64,000 nucleotides of DNA from Saccharobesus litoralis (GTDB taxonomy: Bacteria > Pseudomonadota > Gammaproteobacteria > Enterobacterales > Alteromonadaceae), in assembly GCF_003063625.1 (NCBI RefSeq), contig NZ_CP026604.1, forward strand, positions 1,178,001 through 1,242,000, given 5' to 3'. Positions 31,701 through 35,774 of this stretch are shown here, in pieces; within the stretch, counting starts at the first letter, position 1; each line of letters starts with the position of its first letter. The notes below the pieces were generated by a model. The model saw only the letters and a program-made list of their open reading frames with translations, made no database searches and had not been told where the DNA came from. Position numbers and translations under genes: made by a program.

Positions 31701-32904
31701 CAACGCCTTCACCTGGTACATATCCGTCACCGCCTTCACCAAAACTACGGCAAAGACCTTCTGAGGATAAGAAATGGTTTTGACTTAAAAATTGGTACTT
31801 AGCTGGGTGTAGATTTAAGTTAACCCCACCAGCAACTGCCATTTGACAATCGCCATTACGTAACGCTTGGCAGGCATCATGAATAGCAACCAATGAAGAT
31901 GAACATGCGGTATCTAACGCAACGCTCGGGCCTTTGAAATCAAGAAAGTATGATAGGCGGTTTGCTATGCCCCAGTATAAAGAGCCCGGCCCTTTATAAG
32001 CTTGCTCCATTAAATTGGCGTCACGAACAACTAGTGAAAATTCGTTCCAAGTAACACCCACGTAAACGCCAATGTTGTCGGTGTTACGCAATTCTTTGTC
32101 AGCGTAGCCCGCATCTTCCATTAACTCCCAGCCACATTGCAAAAATAACTTTTGCTGTGGATCCATCAGCTCAGCTTCGCGATAGGGGATCTGGAAAAAC
32201 ATCGGGTCGAAATATTCGATGCCGTCAAGGAAGCCACCCCATTTGCCAAATATCGCCTGACGATCGGTTTGGTCATCTGAAAAGAGTGCTTCAGCATCCC
32301 AACGCTTTTCAGGTACAGGAGTAACCGAGTTACGATTTTCAATTAGGTTGCGCCATAATTGGCGTGGGTTACTGGCCTCAGGAAAATGACCACTAATACC
32401 GATTACCGCAATAGCATCTTCGCTGCTAACTTGCTGATCGAAACTTTCAGTACTTTCTGAGCTTTCAGTGCTGTCCGCGCTATCAGTATTGGCAACGTCG
32501 ACTTCATTATTGGCTAACGATTCGCTTGCTACTTGCTCTGTTTTTTCTGTTTGTTGCGTGCTTTTTGTTTGCAGTATGTCAGAAGATTGCTGCTCAGAGG
32601 GCGATTGTTGATTAACAGCTTCGTTATCAGTCAACCACTCTATGATAGGTGCATTTTCAAACTCTGGTGTTAAGTTAGCTAAGTGCTTAGCCAACTTAGT
32701 CACTGAGGGTTGCTCAAACAATAAAGTTGAAGATAAGCCATCAAAACTCAGAGCAAGTTCAGCTAAAATTTCTTCACTGACCAATGAAGAAACACCAATA
32801 CTAAAGAAAGGTTTCTTAATGTTGATCTCTTCTCGGTCAACGCCCATTTTATCGGCGATGATATGCTGGATATAACTGGCAATACTTGCAACTGAAAATT
32901 CCAT
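10762..32904 (-). CDS. Giant trans-AT polyketide synthase with C-terminal degenerate C domain
   Basis: One open frame of 7380 residues and no integrated acyltransferase. Domain order: ACP (Ser40); KS1 (Cys334)-DH1-KR1-ACP1 (Ser1643); KS2 (Cys1937)-DH2*-ACP2 (Ser2771); KS3 (Cys3051)-DH3*-ACP3 (Ser3915)-KR3; KS4 (Cys4753)-DH4*-KR4-ACP4 (Ser6108); KS5 (Cys6395); and a condensation-like domain (about 6925-7365). All five KS keep Cys-His-His. The asterisks mark DH domains whose second motif ends in Arg in place of Gln/His. There is no ER, methyltransferase or thioesterase. The usual post-KS linker LPTYxFxxxxxWL recurs after KS domains. The N-terminal ACP can accept a starter made in trans by the upstream ligase, ACP and LnmK-like genes. 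The C-terminal end (SLMTREEYRQKFW) looks like a C-A linker, which suggests docking with the A domain that opens the NRPS. The product is unknown. Confidence 0.95.
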   Translation of the reverse strand: MEFSVASIASYIQHIIADKMGVDREEINIKKPFFSIGVSSLVSEEILAELALSFDGLSSTLLFEQPSVTKLAKHLANLTPEFENAPIIEWLTDNEAVNQQSPSEQQSSDILQTKSTQQTEKTEQVASESLANNEVDVANTDSADSTESSESTESFDQQVSSEDAIAVIGISGHFPEASNPRQLWRNLIENRNSVTPVPEKRWDAEALFSDDQTDRQAIFGKWGGFLDGIEYFDPMFFQIPYREAELMDPQQKLFLQCGWELMEDAGYADKELRNTDNIGVYVGVTWNEFSLVVRDANLMEQAYKGPGSLYWGIANRLSYFLDFKGPSVALDTACSSSLVAIHDACQALRNGDCQMAVAGGVNLNLHPAKYQFLSQNHFLSSEGLCRSFGEGGDGYVPGEGVATVLLKPLAQAERDGDFIYGVIRGTSTNHGGKVTGYTVPNPVAHTDLIKTAIDRAGIAANKVNYVECHGTGTELGDPIEITGLTNAFAPDSLAAADQQKQFCAIGSLKSNIGHLEAAAGVAGLIKILLSMQNQTLPASLHAENENPKLKLADSPFYLVKENQKWAASHVDNSVGQADAPAMVAGLSSFGAGGSNAHLIAQNYISEQNFTSKDFGQLPVVLSAQSQAQLAQMVADLADFFNTEVSLLPAETASCYSLINIASSLLAGRQAETERLVILASSIDELQQQLNQLAATETEQWQTINYVLLATAKDNQTDGSAEQQLELVDWAKAWVSGECEKTDLALFSALQQNSRKVPLPTYAFAKERSWLLEGYPLVPLVDLTPNNNLLHPLVDENISTVYQQKFAKTFRTSEFVLRDHLVNETYVIPGVCHLEMARKCASEAVAEMAVEIRDVWFSNVISVPEERRVEIDLTVDEQDLNYQIHDPVTETIFSRGKIAWPDADYQPTAVAQLDVPALQAQMNDEWAISDVYPKFIETGIIQKRSFQVLKRMQFNGDQAIAKLVLPDNLLAEFEQFAFHPALMDGIVQTAMMHVQYTNDYDVKILPFHFSSVKLIAPMQTEVLVYSRIIDQAKKQFDLVLTDLEGKPLVQVDNFILREMKGDGENPAVSDKQQVVALAPEGEAETATDILQHYYYPVWLPSALTKAAEVVGEVSGETEKSLDAQQTLYVSTVSTSITATDTCQLLQIVANESDSQAAQIDAAQTNTVYQVQANQLERYQAVVEQLKTIGKLPQRLIFDFSQLADSDIQFTDVGLNVFLLIKSLITQCKSLQISVLAAKDNTAALPYIQALAGLFKTLKVEKPNFKGRVFTVEQSLLENVTADFNSLNQFITTDWQTQSQGFEVLYQGTKLEDANNKGIQRFSRSFSQLAKAEIREDITALRHQGHYLITGGMGGIGLVFAKYLLENFNAQVYLTGRSKLDDNKQQKLDQLNQLTEFGQAHYIVCDVNNQTSLSQVISDIGSQLNGIIHSAGTIEDNFILKKTADAFVRVTQPKVVGASLLDQLTADIELDFFCLFSSVTAILGNLGQADYGYANAFQDNFCAQRNQLVEQGERSGRSLAINWPYWKNGGMRLTDKEEAVLTRNFGFTPLENDTGIQALIDGLQANIDQLAVLEGDQAKIQSVLGLTEPDPQENPASNADKGSDNTESAKPAAIKYLSELFAQELKIPAERIDPTSSFERYGFDSIVMIDLINIMEKQFTSLPKTLFFEYQTIDELADYFATNHSEHFSAKTEGSSAADKGTKQPAKTATVQSDFAIENVDQAQQSLRFSAKLAPTKVVKPTQKFAKADRLEQSINDDDIAIIGVSGRYPQASNLDEFWQNLASGKDSVQEVPEHLWDWQQFYQPGKQTAGKSYSKWGGFLSDVDQFDAMYFNISPKEAETMDPQERLFLQTATHAIQDSGYTPQTLSKRANAKQKVAGDNNPVGVFVGVMWGDYQLHGVQSQNASQWTTPRSFYWAIANRLSYFYNFSGPSLAIDTACSSSLTAIHMACESLKRGEVDVAIAGGVNLTLHPNKYNLLSEMQFLSTDGRCRSFGEGGDGYVPGDGVGAVVLKPLAQAKADGDDIYAVIKGSALNHGGKTSGFTVPNPNRQSALIKDAFAKSGVNPRHVSYVEAHGTGTSLGDPVEMIGLNKAFQQDDKQYCAIGSVKANIGHLEAAAGIAALTKVLLQLKHKQIAPSIHSTELNSNIDFSRSPFAVQQELGQWQRPQFVDPDNQQSIEVPRLAAISSFGAGGSNAHIVIEEFVTEQLAETKVVGEQHGVQQQPQAVLLSAHNQQALQQAAAQLAGFIEQNTEINLADLAYTSQVGRENFEFRLAFIANNIAELTTVIATYLDAENTEVATDNILVGQASKAAGIQQIINQGQQMLSDWYQQNAQASLATIWVNGGDVDWSQITRNAKRIHIPGYVFTTKRFWTPLPHESSKNSQVAGELTSLIAQNVSTLEQQTYLSLLNAQQPHYQGHLVNGQAIVAGAALAELAVQAAALAQGHEVTEQVGLHISQIDWLAPINLNADSASVALHTEVVRDPANFALCEVRTAHPDAFSAQEHAFSSQAQKSAIAKSSEQTVYMQARLALAEQQQIAAKTSAQINLNAYQQKGQILASGDVQRVFSQFAIELSGKYTAIETIWSSPNFALAHVRTGGSQHTDQSDCYLNPALLDCALRTCLFIGQQTNGTAGQLQVPRELSNLYSVHALPAEFYVLATQLPTESSTGAPASSAQNQYQNHYQLQLVDEQGQQFAIVERFTTQTISNLGTSLSDSEADPVKKNNAESSAQAGESEQLPAVELYLKQALGKVTKLDVADIDSAVALEKYGIDSVMIMALNEALEAKFGELSKTLFYEYQNISSLAGYFVEQHSEQLTQVIVESPLDTEVEVTNSAQVSKVSEKQANQPSQHALRWDFAQLRLQNNRAQISGSQANGQPQGDIAIVGISGKYPKADNLDEFWQNLLAARDCIEEIPASRWDLNQEYVANTIELGKSSGKWGGFINGIAEFDTNLFNILPEQAKTMDPQERLFLQTVWQTLEDAGYAPSYFGQAERERKVGVFAGSMWNQYSQLGLENTAKGQPSMSYSWDASIANRVSYFFDLHGPSVSIDTACSSSLLAIHQACESIKKGECKAAIAGGVNLSLHPYKYQTLTQMQMLASDGRCRSFGEGGDGYVPGEGVGAVLLKPLADAERDGDQIYAVIKGGATNHNGKTNGFTVPNPNAQSEGLQTALQNAGVSLQDLSYIEAHGTGTALGDPIEFNALNRLLKADDQAQQSVALGSVKSNIGHLEGAAGIVALTKVALQLKHQTLVPSLHSDKLNPALDFNSSQLYIPQQITAWQAESGQKRCAAIASLGAGGSNTYLVVEEYSNIERSESEKQHQTGGDEALNEQLIVLSAQSFTSLQGQISKLENWLATANDIRLADVAYTLQVGRAALSHRLAFSVTNIADLRAALSSCHQQLTRLNADSAILKTHVWSANTTQIQYSYVANARDKGWSFSHIDAAAITNRQQLISAWLNGEAIDWQQFAALLNHTASKNLPARRIALPTYSFELQEYWLEATEADFASKRLAPLVASNVSNFNWQAYQSEFSDRTPLIADHKVGEQTIIAGTVLLETALQAAKLAQTSSTLKCSSGQSISNAQSSEETGQGLGEFNQARHIRWYKPFIAAPRKSVTTVLFADEPQSLSFEMIGSDELETLQQADDFNSKVSRTVAVQGQFTQVELAAKPLLDLVTMQQTWLPATNNVAEINQSFVEFGLNLSGGYQAIRSVLIPQKQVAADKNINRSQQALIKLELVPEHIKEQQEFTLAPAVLDGALRSVLMALVFQTPVDGAKWQQLLLPRSLTSLTWYRQIPTTAFAHVKLAEVDYQLQADVHADIDLYDQHGRLVAELTGFYAVAGNVQARRTENIAKDLELSKQESRAVAQVTLSAAQAVTTVSAAAEQALKQLLTDAFSQATGFAAAQVQFAQTFDALGIDSITITKLNRILDQHFEPLSKTLFFECNSLAQVQSYLVDKHSAQVAALVGGAQSAAADNAVPARVATEQAALSASDPKQTDLGYTYINYKSQAIELSSQELTQDDWIVCFGLAQPQLLQLQQTSKARLLNLVQSEAGELQIDWQAELVTAEFDISKPNLVSELLAQLAQQHPTSLQVNVFQTERVDYTVSTASSATKPSDISQGVAKQVQQQADELLKLIRSFAQGLRQADLTLAVQLRVWSYGFANNQQPHMDAVIGLANALPAVSQQLEIELIRLHPGLITHTSGSQSDTKSYNSTEKWQRIVSQHFAAQTSSTALYANQVFAGQANIFEYGLDEQARLYKLADVSQQLVKSAALPLANQSSYLITGGLGAIGLVMASYLANQAQAQQRHITIYLAGRSAQTSQAFNQRLADKPELNSSWVKCQYIQLDISQLENVEQAIADINENAELKGILHCAGQSASVNLLDASDQEFAAPITAKLAGTLNLDQASQQCELDFYLLFSSVTAQMGDFGAGSYAYGNRFLDSFAATRNLQTIKGQRAGRCLSIGWPLWQLDGVQQDDEVVRQALNEFGLQAITAEQGITIVEHCWAQAQTNILSHVSLLFGDAKTVRDKFGLAIQPVEQIASASLTTELVIASDASHSDVGQSHQLPINSRIANALSQAQHRIQIDDDIAIIGLSGHYPQADSLQAFWQNLAQGRDCITEVPNNRWNANDNFSTDRNEKGKVYAKWGSFIDGVDQFDAQLFNISPREAELMDPQERLFLQTSQHCLDDAGYSREFLSQHAVGVYVGVMWGQYQLFDIDAEQEKYGRPGSSFAAIANRVSYSFDFHGPSLSLDTMCSSSLTALHHARQSILAGECDYALAGGVNLSLHPNKYQQLAQGQFLSTDGRCRTFGQGGDGYVPGEGVGVVLLKRLSKAIADNDHIYGVIKATAVNHGGRTNGFTVPNPLAQGDVIKSALKQAAWPAESLSYIEAHGTGTSLGDPIEINGLARAFNTEQRGYCAIGSVKSNIGHLESAAGIAGITKVLLQMQHQTLVPSLHSDTLNENIDFAQTPFNVNRQLQPWHRPVVATDAAQRNQTHYPMRAGVSSFGAGGSNGHVLIEEFQAADRIDFAGVNSTQQTVIPVSAMSAERLQAQVAALTDFLTQTEIDSPELHLADIAFTLQVGRSHAAHRLAVVASSVEQLVISLNNWLETGSDSYVIAGVVDGQSSQLELSLDSQQKVELVHSFINKQNLLGLASAWATSINLDWNQVVDVLYPQRQPGRVSLPVTVLQTQRFWIKQKSTSTAVVNEGLHPLIDQNLSSLFSQQYKKTLTGSEFYLRDHLIGMDQAKMILPGVAYIEMARAAAQNAFAKQAYVTGIRNLMWMSPIVVDGQSQAVFANIQQQNHELKFEIVSELNGSQAVNASGEIIYASELQNSGEILDIEAIRVQASGRYDGNTLYNYYRSIGYQYGPAFQVTAEVYTQDNWALSHLVLPEFLLAGSQSYLLHPSLMDAALRTCLAIDGLQQLSSPIVPFSLEELHYYAPVNQSCYAYATLESSQEQSGASLKRYDIKICDAKGNICVQIFGFAARQLPDYSNKNHYFSSLWQSTDSATSMEKNNQPIDEPCLLIAYPGQKLTELKLAENMIIATQSSNYQQLANNSYELDFTDSQQVKLLFSDLAEHDLQPATVINGLNLVTDEANLICYQAKADKPALQELETTLDFSIYTTLYLFQASEAVNAGAKVQYLYLHQQQHDICLPHNQAISGFAKSLLGLNHRFSVISVGLPSNNADLSIEQVGQLLRNELNNDDAYSGIEIRYQVSKDSSLLTTQQLEQQEQTAQLNDSASLTRSVKRYQALNEDQLSQQSLPAAFTFAGTYIITGGMGKLGQIFARYLITQLQANVILTGRSTANVRTEQLLNELNQLGGKVIYLTCDTASLASVQQLLSQAKAEFGEVKAVLHSAGVVDEVNALELDREGFAQTLQAKVHGGVNLVRAMQAEAVDHLVLFSSISSLLGDLGSGSYAYANKFLNGLAEFYQHQSLQPINSQQELAAELTVTSINWPLWHEGESAEGGMTIPEDEKAVYDFSGMVPLNEQDGIRAFETCLRAAQSNLFVACGNGEKIARTLKVVTVEQVNSVQANSSQASPEPVSTKPASSKPVSTEPQVVAKHATTSAQPQTDNAALHFLLESLASVIKMPASQIDKTARFESYGLDSVMLMEFNKVLSDTLGELPKTVLFEYDSIDSLLAYLANKHADALAQFSGNSPEQAASEKSLQSANEISANIAHDPLSKPQQDKSTTNQFDDKRAELKVANSAKMNLGFATGRGQQDNRVAVVGISGMFPEAENLQQFWQKVVTGENCLREIPANRWDKDAFFTQGLPAGQGLSCSQWGGFIERANFFDPSLFKISEAEAQRLDPQLRLMLKVAWQALEDGGYSPEALAHVPFGVYVGVMNDDYTWLAAEAYRQTGQYQGPGAFASEIANRISYAFDVKGPSLTVEAACASSSSAIHLARTAIVNGECEMALAGGVNLSLHQGKYLMLNQMKVLAPSGEEKTFDAAANGLVPSEGVGAVILKRYDQAVKDGDFIYGVISGSAIGHSGVGPAQNLPSVQALEHNITKALDSAGVNARDISYIESHGTGTELGDPIELKALSNAFKRHTQDTSYCAIGSKANLGHLEAASGICSLIKVLLSFKHNTLAPCANLNEINPSFDASQSPFYFPKEAKKWRAPTAIHSSENQRLSATSREQKGKRIAGINSFGLGGSNAFLVVESHQAKPRQIVDVNRLKPQIFVLSAPSQEQLQRMACNLAEFLKQQDQATRENMDFCQSVAFTLQTGRRAYTERLAIVADGIDELINKLELFASKTTNIVACYSGNTTAGKEILHLLSGSDGEAFIESTMLAKDHSKLADLWVKGCNIPWQMLHGRGVHRTPLPTYPFAEKEYSLKTLLSVAGEPQAAEHLAVKDVEVTKAAARQQQVAVEKHPIATEHQENKRSWFKIAQQLNSKLERYNQSAQPAQKLKAEKVLPKSAHKFGDFEAVYLATASQQASFAPDITSRVQQWSINLPHAMDVELLEKTWTQLANQLTVLRTVWPKNRNKIYQAIISRADAFDCSDMWRAVKASIGLDAAMEQSQLSLINSGIAYQLTWLCDDDCSQQAVLSFDNAVFSANDSLRLMKLFAALCQQDIELKDLSLADYSQIAVMPSNDEAQQQVNREFWQQQALTFEEQLPDLANLDSQVVAAELWSSAPKLQVKLPSQLAEKLRLLGWHYHIDLQTMVSAAWSLVLARHAKAKAVAINVNQAATALSDINHTLCSQQAGSEALLTVEPFAASLNNWPQVIKTSVRQKVVEWLVDIQHCAAQLQNHAQVPSEVLQQTRLQQLPIDSSVTVFDLTTQHAQPHSWQFNPKAINGSSTQALQLIVERDLASIELNLVFDDSQFSAQQVDTWLQYLEVTLQAFVANPLRNPAAISLMTREEYRQKFWQNLEKAD
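10765..12135 (-). other. Degenerate condensation-like domain at PKS C-terminus
   Basis: The last ~440 residues follow the C-domain plan: LATASQQASF at the start, FWQQQAL in the middle and a final SLMTREEYRQKFW like the C-A linker. The catalytic HHxxxDG site aligns with NAVFSAN in SFDNAVFSANDSLRL, so both histidines, the Asp and the Gly are gone. It is unlikely to form an amide bond itself; it may serve as a docking or gating domain for the separate A-PCP-E-C protein. Confidence 0.7.
12906..14241 (-). other. PKS KS5, atypical active site, no ACP in cis
   Basis: The fifth ketosynthase reads VEAACASSSS at the active site (Cys6395), where KS1-4 have DTACSSS or DTMCSSS. HGTGT and ANLGHLEAASG are kept, so the Cys-His-His triad is intact. 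Its body differs most from the other four. No ACP follows before the C-like domain. It may be a non-elongating KS, or it may hand its product to a separate carrier. Confidence 0.75.
14425..19161 (-). other. PKS module 4: KS-DH*-KR-ACP
   Basis: KS4 has DTMCSSS (Met for the usual Ala; Cys4753), HGTGT and NIGHLESAAG. DH4* has a three-residue insertion in its first motif (HLIGMDQAKMILPG, His5236) and HPSLMDAALR (Asp5406, Arg5410). KR4 has ITGGMGKLG, LFSSIS and GSYAYANKF. ACP4 has YGLDS (Ser6108). KR should be active; DH activity is doubtful. Confidence 0.83.
19400..24276 (-). other. PKS module 3: KS-DH*-ACP-KR
   Basis: KS3 is complete (DTACSSS with Cys3051, HGTGT, NIGHLEGAAG). DH3* reads IADHKVGEQTIIAG (His3538, Pro lost) and APAVLDGALR (Asp3752, Arg3756). 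ACP3 (LGIDS, Ser3915) comes before the KR, which has ITGGLGAIG, LFSSV and GSYAYGNRF. No second ACP lies between the KR and KS4. A long region of about 350 residues between ACP3 and the KR core is probably the KR structural subdomain. Confidence 0.82.
24457..27648 (-). other. PKS module 2: KS-DH*-ACP
   Basis: KS2 is complete (DTACSSS with Cys1937, EAHGTGT, NIGHLEAAAG). The next domain has a DH fold, but its first motif reads QGHLVNGQAIVAG (Pro replaced by Ala) and the second NPALLDCALR (Asp2614, Arg2618 for Gln/His). No KR was found in this module, so the DH-like domain has no hydroxyl from its own module to remove. ACP2 has YGIDS (Ser2771). Confidence 0.82.
27835..32421 (-). other. PKS module 1: KS-DH-KR-ACP
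   Basis: KS1 has DTACSSS (Cys334), HGTGT and NIGHLEAAAG. DH1 has DHLVNETYVIPG (His819; the usual Gly of HxxxGxxxxP is Glu) and HPALMDGIVQ (Asp983, Gln987), so it is the only DH in the protein with an intact second motif. KR1 has ITGGMGGIG, LFSSV and ADYGYANAF, plus IED at the place of the LDD stereochemistry motif. ACP1 has YGFDS (Ser1643). The predicted outcome of an active module is an alpha,beta-unsaturated unit. Confidence 0.88.
32635..32904 (-). other. PKS N-terminal loading ACP
   Basis: Residues 1-90 are an acyl carrier domain with FFSIGVSSLVSEEIL. The expected G-x-D-S site reads G-V-S-S, so the pantetheinylated residue is probably Ser40 and the preceding Asp is missing. An Asp/Glu/Ser-rich linker (about 95-160) follows. 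As the first domain it should receive the starter acyl group from a separate enzyme. Confidence 0.8.
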
Positions 32905-33283
32905 GACTCAATAAACTCGTTGTTCAACCTAATGCTTTTTTCTCGATTTTTCTTTGTTTTGCTACGTTATTCCACAGCGCACAACACAAGCACTCACATT
33001 AAGTGGATATATTTTTTAAACAGCAGAGAATCGATCACCTGAGGGGTGATAACTCTCTTAATATTTTTTGGTTGTTACTTGGTTTTCGCTTTGGCTTTTT
33101 TGCTTTGTTTTTTTTGCTTTAGTGGCGAAGTTTTAACCTTGCTAACCCTTAGTTCGTGTTGACCACAAGGTTTGCTGGCTCTGCAAGCATAAATGCTCGC
33201 CTACAACACAAAGTACGCATGGCAATATTTTTTAAACCGTTAAAAACCAATAAAACCTTATTTGTTTAGCTGAATAGCCTTAA
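32905..33283 (-). promoter_or_regulatory. 379-bp leader of the giant PKS gene
   Basis: No gene is seen here. It is the longest gap inside the biosynthetic run and sits just upstream of the PKS, so it may hold an internal promoter. It includes a small inverted repeat ATCACC-TGAGG-GGTGAT (about 33033-33049), T-rich stretches near 33090-33120, and one copy of a dispersed REP-like repeat. I could not fix -35 and -10 boxes with confidence. Confidence 0.35.
33171..33208. repeat. REP-like dispersed repeat, copy 1 of 4
   Basis: The unit contains GGCTCTGCAAGCATAAATG followed by CTCGCC and a CA-rich end, with the small hairpin AGCAT-AA-ATGCT. Related copies lie at 43486-43556, 43572-43641 and 57981-58020, always between genes. 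Confidence 0.7.
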
Positions 33284-34024
33284 CTAACAAGTTAAGCCAC
33301 CATCAATTACTATGGTTTGTCCGGTAACAAATCGAGCTGCGTCAGACAGCATAAACTCGACAACACCGGCGACATCTTCAACTTCTCCCAAGCGCCCTAA
33401 CGGCGTGCGGCGTTCAATTTGTTCTTTGCGCGCTTGGGCCATGCCATGCGTCATGTCAGTGGCTAAAAAGCCCGGTGCAATTGAATTAACCCGAATTTTT
33501 TTACTGCCCAGTTCGCGCGCTAAACTACGTGAAAAGCCATCCAATGCTGCTTTAGTCGCCCCGTAAACCGAAACACCTTTAAAACCACGCACACCGAGTA
33601 CCGAGCTAATATTGATAATGCTGCCCGATTGTTGGCGCAACATAACCCGTGATACTAAGCGTGATAGGCGCATGGAAGAGGTTAAGTTAAGCGCTAAAGT
33701 ACGCTCCATTTCTTCGTCTGTCGTGATTGGTAAAAGTGCATCCAAGGTCGCTCCTGCGTTATTCACTAAACCATCAATACGTCCAAATTTTTGATAAACC
33801 TGATTCACAAACAGCTTTAACGCTTCAGCATCAGTAATATCCAAAGGCGCCCAAAAAAAGTTGTCTGGATTAGCGGCTTGTGCAGTTTCGACAAAATCTG
33901 TTTTCGAACGGCTAAACGTTGCTACCGCGTGGCCACTTGCCATTAATTGTTCTGCAATACCACGCCCTAAACCTCGGCTACCACCACTGATGACAATAAC
34001 TTGCTTATTTGTTGACTGTGCCAT
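33284..34024 (-). CDS. SDR reductase, FabG-like 3-oxoacyl-ACP reductase
   Basis: Classical short-chain dehydrogenase of 246 residues. GGSRGLGRG (14-22) binds NADP(H), NNAG is at 88-91, the catalytic Ser is in INISS (about 140-141) and YGATK gives Tyr154 and Lys158. PGFLATDM and the C-terminal TGQTIVIDGGLTC are typical of FabG. It reduces a 3-oxoacyl thioester to the 3-hydroxy form. The start is 5 nt after the ligase stop (TAA-GGAAA-ATG), so the two are translationally coupled. With the free ACP and ligase it could tailor the starter unit before the PKS; this is inferred from the operon. Confidence 0.9.
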   Translation of the reverse strand: MAQSTNKQVIVISGGSRGLGRGIAEQLMASGHAVATFSRSKTDFVETAQAANPDNFFWAPLDITDAEALKLFVNQVYQKFGRIDGLVNNAGATLDALLPITTDEEMERTLALNLTSSMRLSRLVSRVMLRQQSGSIINISSVLGVRGFKGVSVYGATKAALDGFSRSLARELGSKKIRVNSIAPGFLATDMTHGMAQARKEQIERRTPLGRLGEVEDVAGVVEFMLSDAARFVTGQTIVIDGGLTC

Positions 34025-34029
34025 TTTCC

Positions 34030-35412
34030 TTATGCCTCTGTTGTTTTTGTTGTTTGTTTGCGGGATTTTTTCAGACGATCACTCATAAAACTGTTTTGTG
34101 AGATCATCACTAATTTAGGAACTTTAAAAACTTCTAGCTGATCTTGGCAGTGCGCTACAACGCGTTGGTACAAGGCTTTGCGTTCTTCCGGCTGTTCTAA
34201 TACAAACGTCGCCAACACAATGTTGCCAGTAACCGGGTTCGCTTTACCTTGTACTAGCACTTCTTTCACGTTTGGCATTTCCAGCAATACACTTTCAACT
34301 TCTGCCGGATAAACCTTTTCACCGCCAACATTAATAATCTCGCTTTCGCGACCTAAAATTCGATAGTAGTCACCATCGACTTCAACCCGATCACCCGTGT
34401 TGTACCAACCATCAGCAGTGAATGGCGATGGTGCATTGAGATAGCCCAACATCGCGGTTTGCGTTTTGATAAATAAGATGTGGTTTTCCACTTTAGTCGC
34501 GACACCTTCGCCACCAATTTTGACCCAATCCGAGTCATTCGATTTTGATTTAGTCGAGAAAATACCCAGCTCAGTTAGGCCATAAGTTTGCTTTAAGCGC
34601 ACTTCAGGAAAAACCTTACATACCGACTTAAGCGTCGACATTGGCATAGGCTCAGTACCATAGGTAATCACCTTTAAGCTAGATAAGTCGTACTGCTGAT
34701 GTAAACCAGACAATAACAACATATTGAGAAAGGTAGGAGTTGTCGGTAGTAACTGAACTTGATAGCGTTCGATGACTTCGCATACTTCCGCAGCCGAGCG
34801 ATCATATGTTGAAACAGCCGTGCCGCCAGAAAACAAGATGGAAAATAAAGTGTTCAACCCACCGATATGATCAAGCTTTAAAAAGACTAAACAGCGCAGC
34901 GCTTTATCAGGATTAACCGCCATATTTTCGAAACGCGTTAAAATACGCGTTGCCGATAACACCGCGCCTTTACTTTCGCCAGATGTACCAGAAGTAAACA
35001 ACACCAAACCCGCTTCTTGGCTATGCTGCAGTTCGCCAATCAATTGATGGTTATGAGTCGGCGTTACAAGGGTTAATTGCCAATTTATGCAACCATCAGT
35101 CATAGGTGTAGCCGTAAAGCAAGTTTGCACATTGGCTAATTCAAAAAAGCGTTTATGCTTCGCTTGTGTTTCCGTGGTTAGTGGCACCACAATCGCGCTA
35201 CGCATTAACAAGGCAATAATTAAAGCCGCACTATCTGGACTGTAATCGGCAATAACCGCCACAACGTGGCCTTGTTCAATATTTTGCTCGTCTAAACGGT
35301 TTTTCCAAGTCGCGATTTGCTCTAATAACTCGCTGTATGTGACTTGCTGCTGATGATTGATAAAGGCGGTTTTGTCAGCAAACTGCTGCAAACGCGCTAA
35401 CATCCAGCTCAT
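34030..35412 (-). CDS. AMP-dependent acyl ligase (ANL superfamily)
   Basis: Adenylate-forming ligase of 460 residues. FTSGTSGESKG is the phosphate-binding loop; TYGLTELG, GWYNTGDRVEVDG and GRESEIINVGGEKVYPAEVE are the later core motifs. It should activate a carboxylic acid as acyl-AMP and load it on CoA or, given the neighbouring gene, on the free ACP. It is shorter than most acyl-CoA ligases and has no transmembrane segment. The C-terminal motif that usually reads SGK reads SDR (NSFMSDRLKKSRK), so the lysine that assists adenylation appears to be Arg or shifted. The substrate is not predictable by eye. The gene lies between the ACP and FabG genes with gaps of 30 and 5 nt. Confidence 0.85.
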   Translation of the reverse strand: MSWMLARLQQFADKTAFINHQQQVTYSELLEQIATWKNRLDEQNIEQGHVVAVIADYSPDSAALIIALLMRSAIVVPLTTETQAKHKRFFELANVQTCFTATPMTDGCINWQLTLVTPTHNHQLIGELQHSQEAGLVLFTSGTSGESKGAVLSATRILTRFENMAVNPDKALRCLVFLKLDHIGGLNTLFSILFSGGTAVSTYDRSAAEVCEVIERYQVQLLPTTPTFLNMLLLSGLHQQYDLSSLKVITYGTEPMPMSTLKSVCKVFPEVRLKQTYGLTELGIFSTKSKSNDSDWVKIGGEGVATKVENHILFIKTQTAMLGYLNAPSPFTADGWYNTGDRVEVDGDYYRILGRESEIINVGGEKVYPAEVESVLLEMPNVKEVLVQGKANPVTGNIVLATFVLEQPEERKALYQRVVAHCQDQLEVFKVPKLVMISQNSFMSDRLKKSRKQTTKTTEA

Positions 35413-35442
35413 ATCCTTTCCCCTTATGCTATTACCAATGAA

Positions 35443-35706
35443 TTAAGCTGGCTCTGCAGATAATGCGTTTTGGTATACGGCAATCAGCTCACCGACTGAG
35501 TGAACTTCCATGATGGACACGCCTTGACTAAACGGGTCAATGCCAAACTCCATTTCTAGTACGGCGACTAACTCAGCCACGTCTAATGAACTAAAGCCTA
35601 GGTTTTTAACGACTTTAACTTCTTCGTTGATTTCTTTTAACGGATAACCGTTGCGCTCTTGGATCTCACGTAATACTGAATATATGGTTTGTTGTACTGT
35701 ACTCAT
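35443..35706 (-). CDS. Free acyl carrier protein
   Basis: Acyl carrier protein of 87 residues; the modified serine lies in LGFSSLDVAELVAVLE, where the common D of GxDS is Ser. The start at 35706 is chosen because AAGGAG lies 6 nt upstream and the protein then begins MSTVQQTI, as ACPs do; a longer frame from 35739 would add an unlikely 11-residue lead. It lies between the LnmK-like gene and the acyl ligase. By analogy with the LnmK/LnmL pair it may be the carrier on which a short acyl group is placed. Confidence 0.88.
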   Translation of the reverse strand: MSTVQQTIYSVLREIQERNGYPLKEINEEVKVVKNLGFSSLDVAELVAVLEMEFGIDPFSQGVSIMEVHSVGELIAVYQNALSAEPA

Positions 35707-35774
35707 CGAAAACTCCTTATCACTGTTATTATTTTCCATCGGGTTAAGACCACAATGGCTTGGTCAAACATGAC

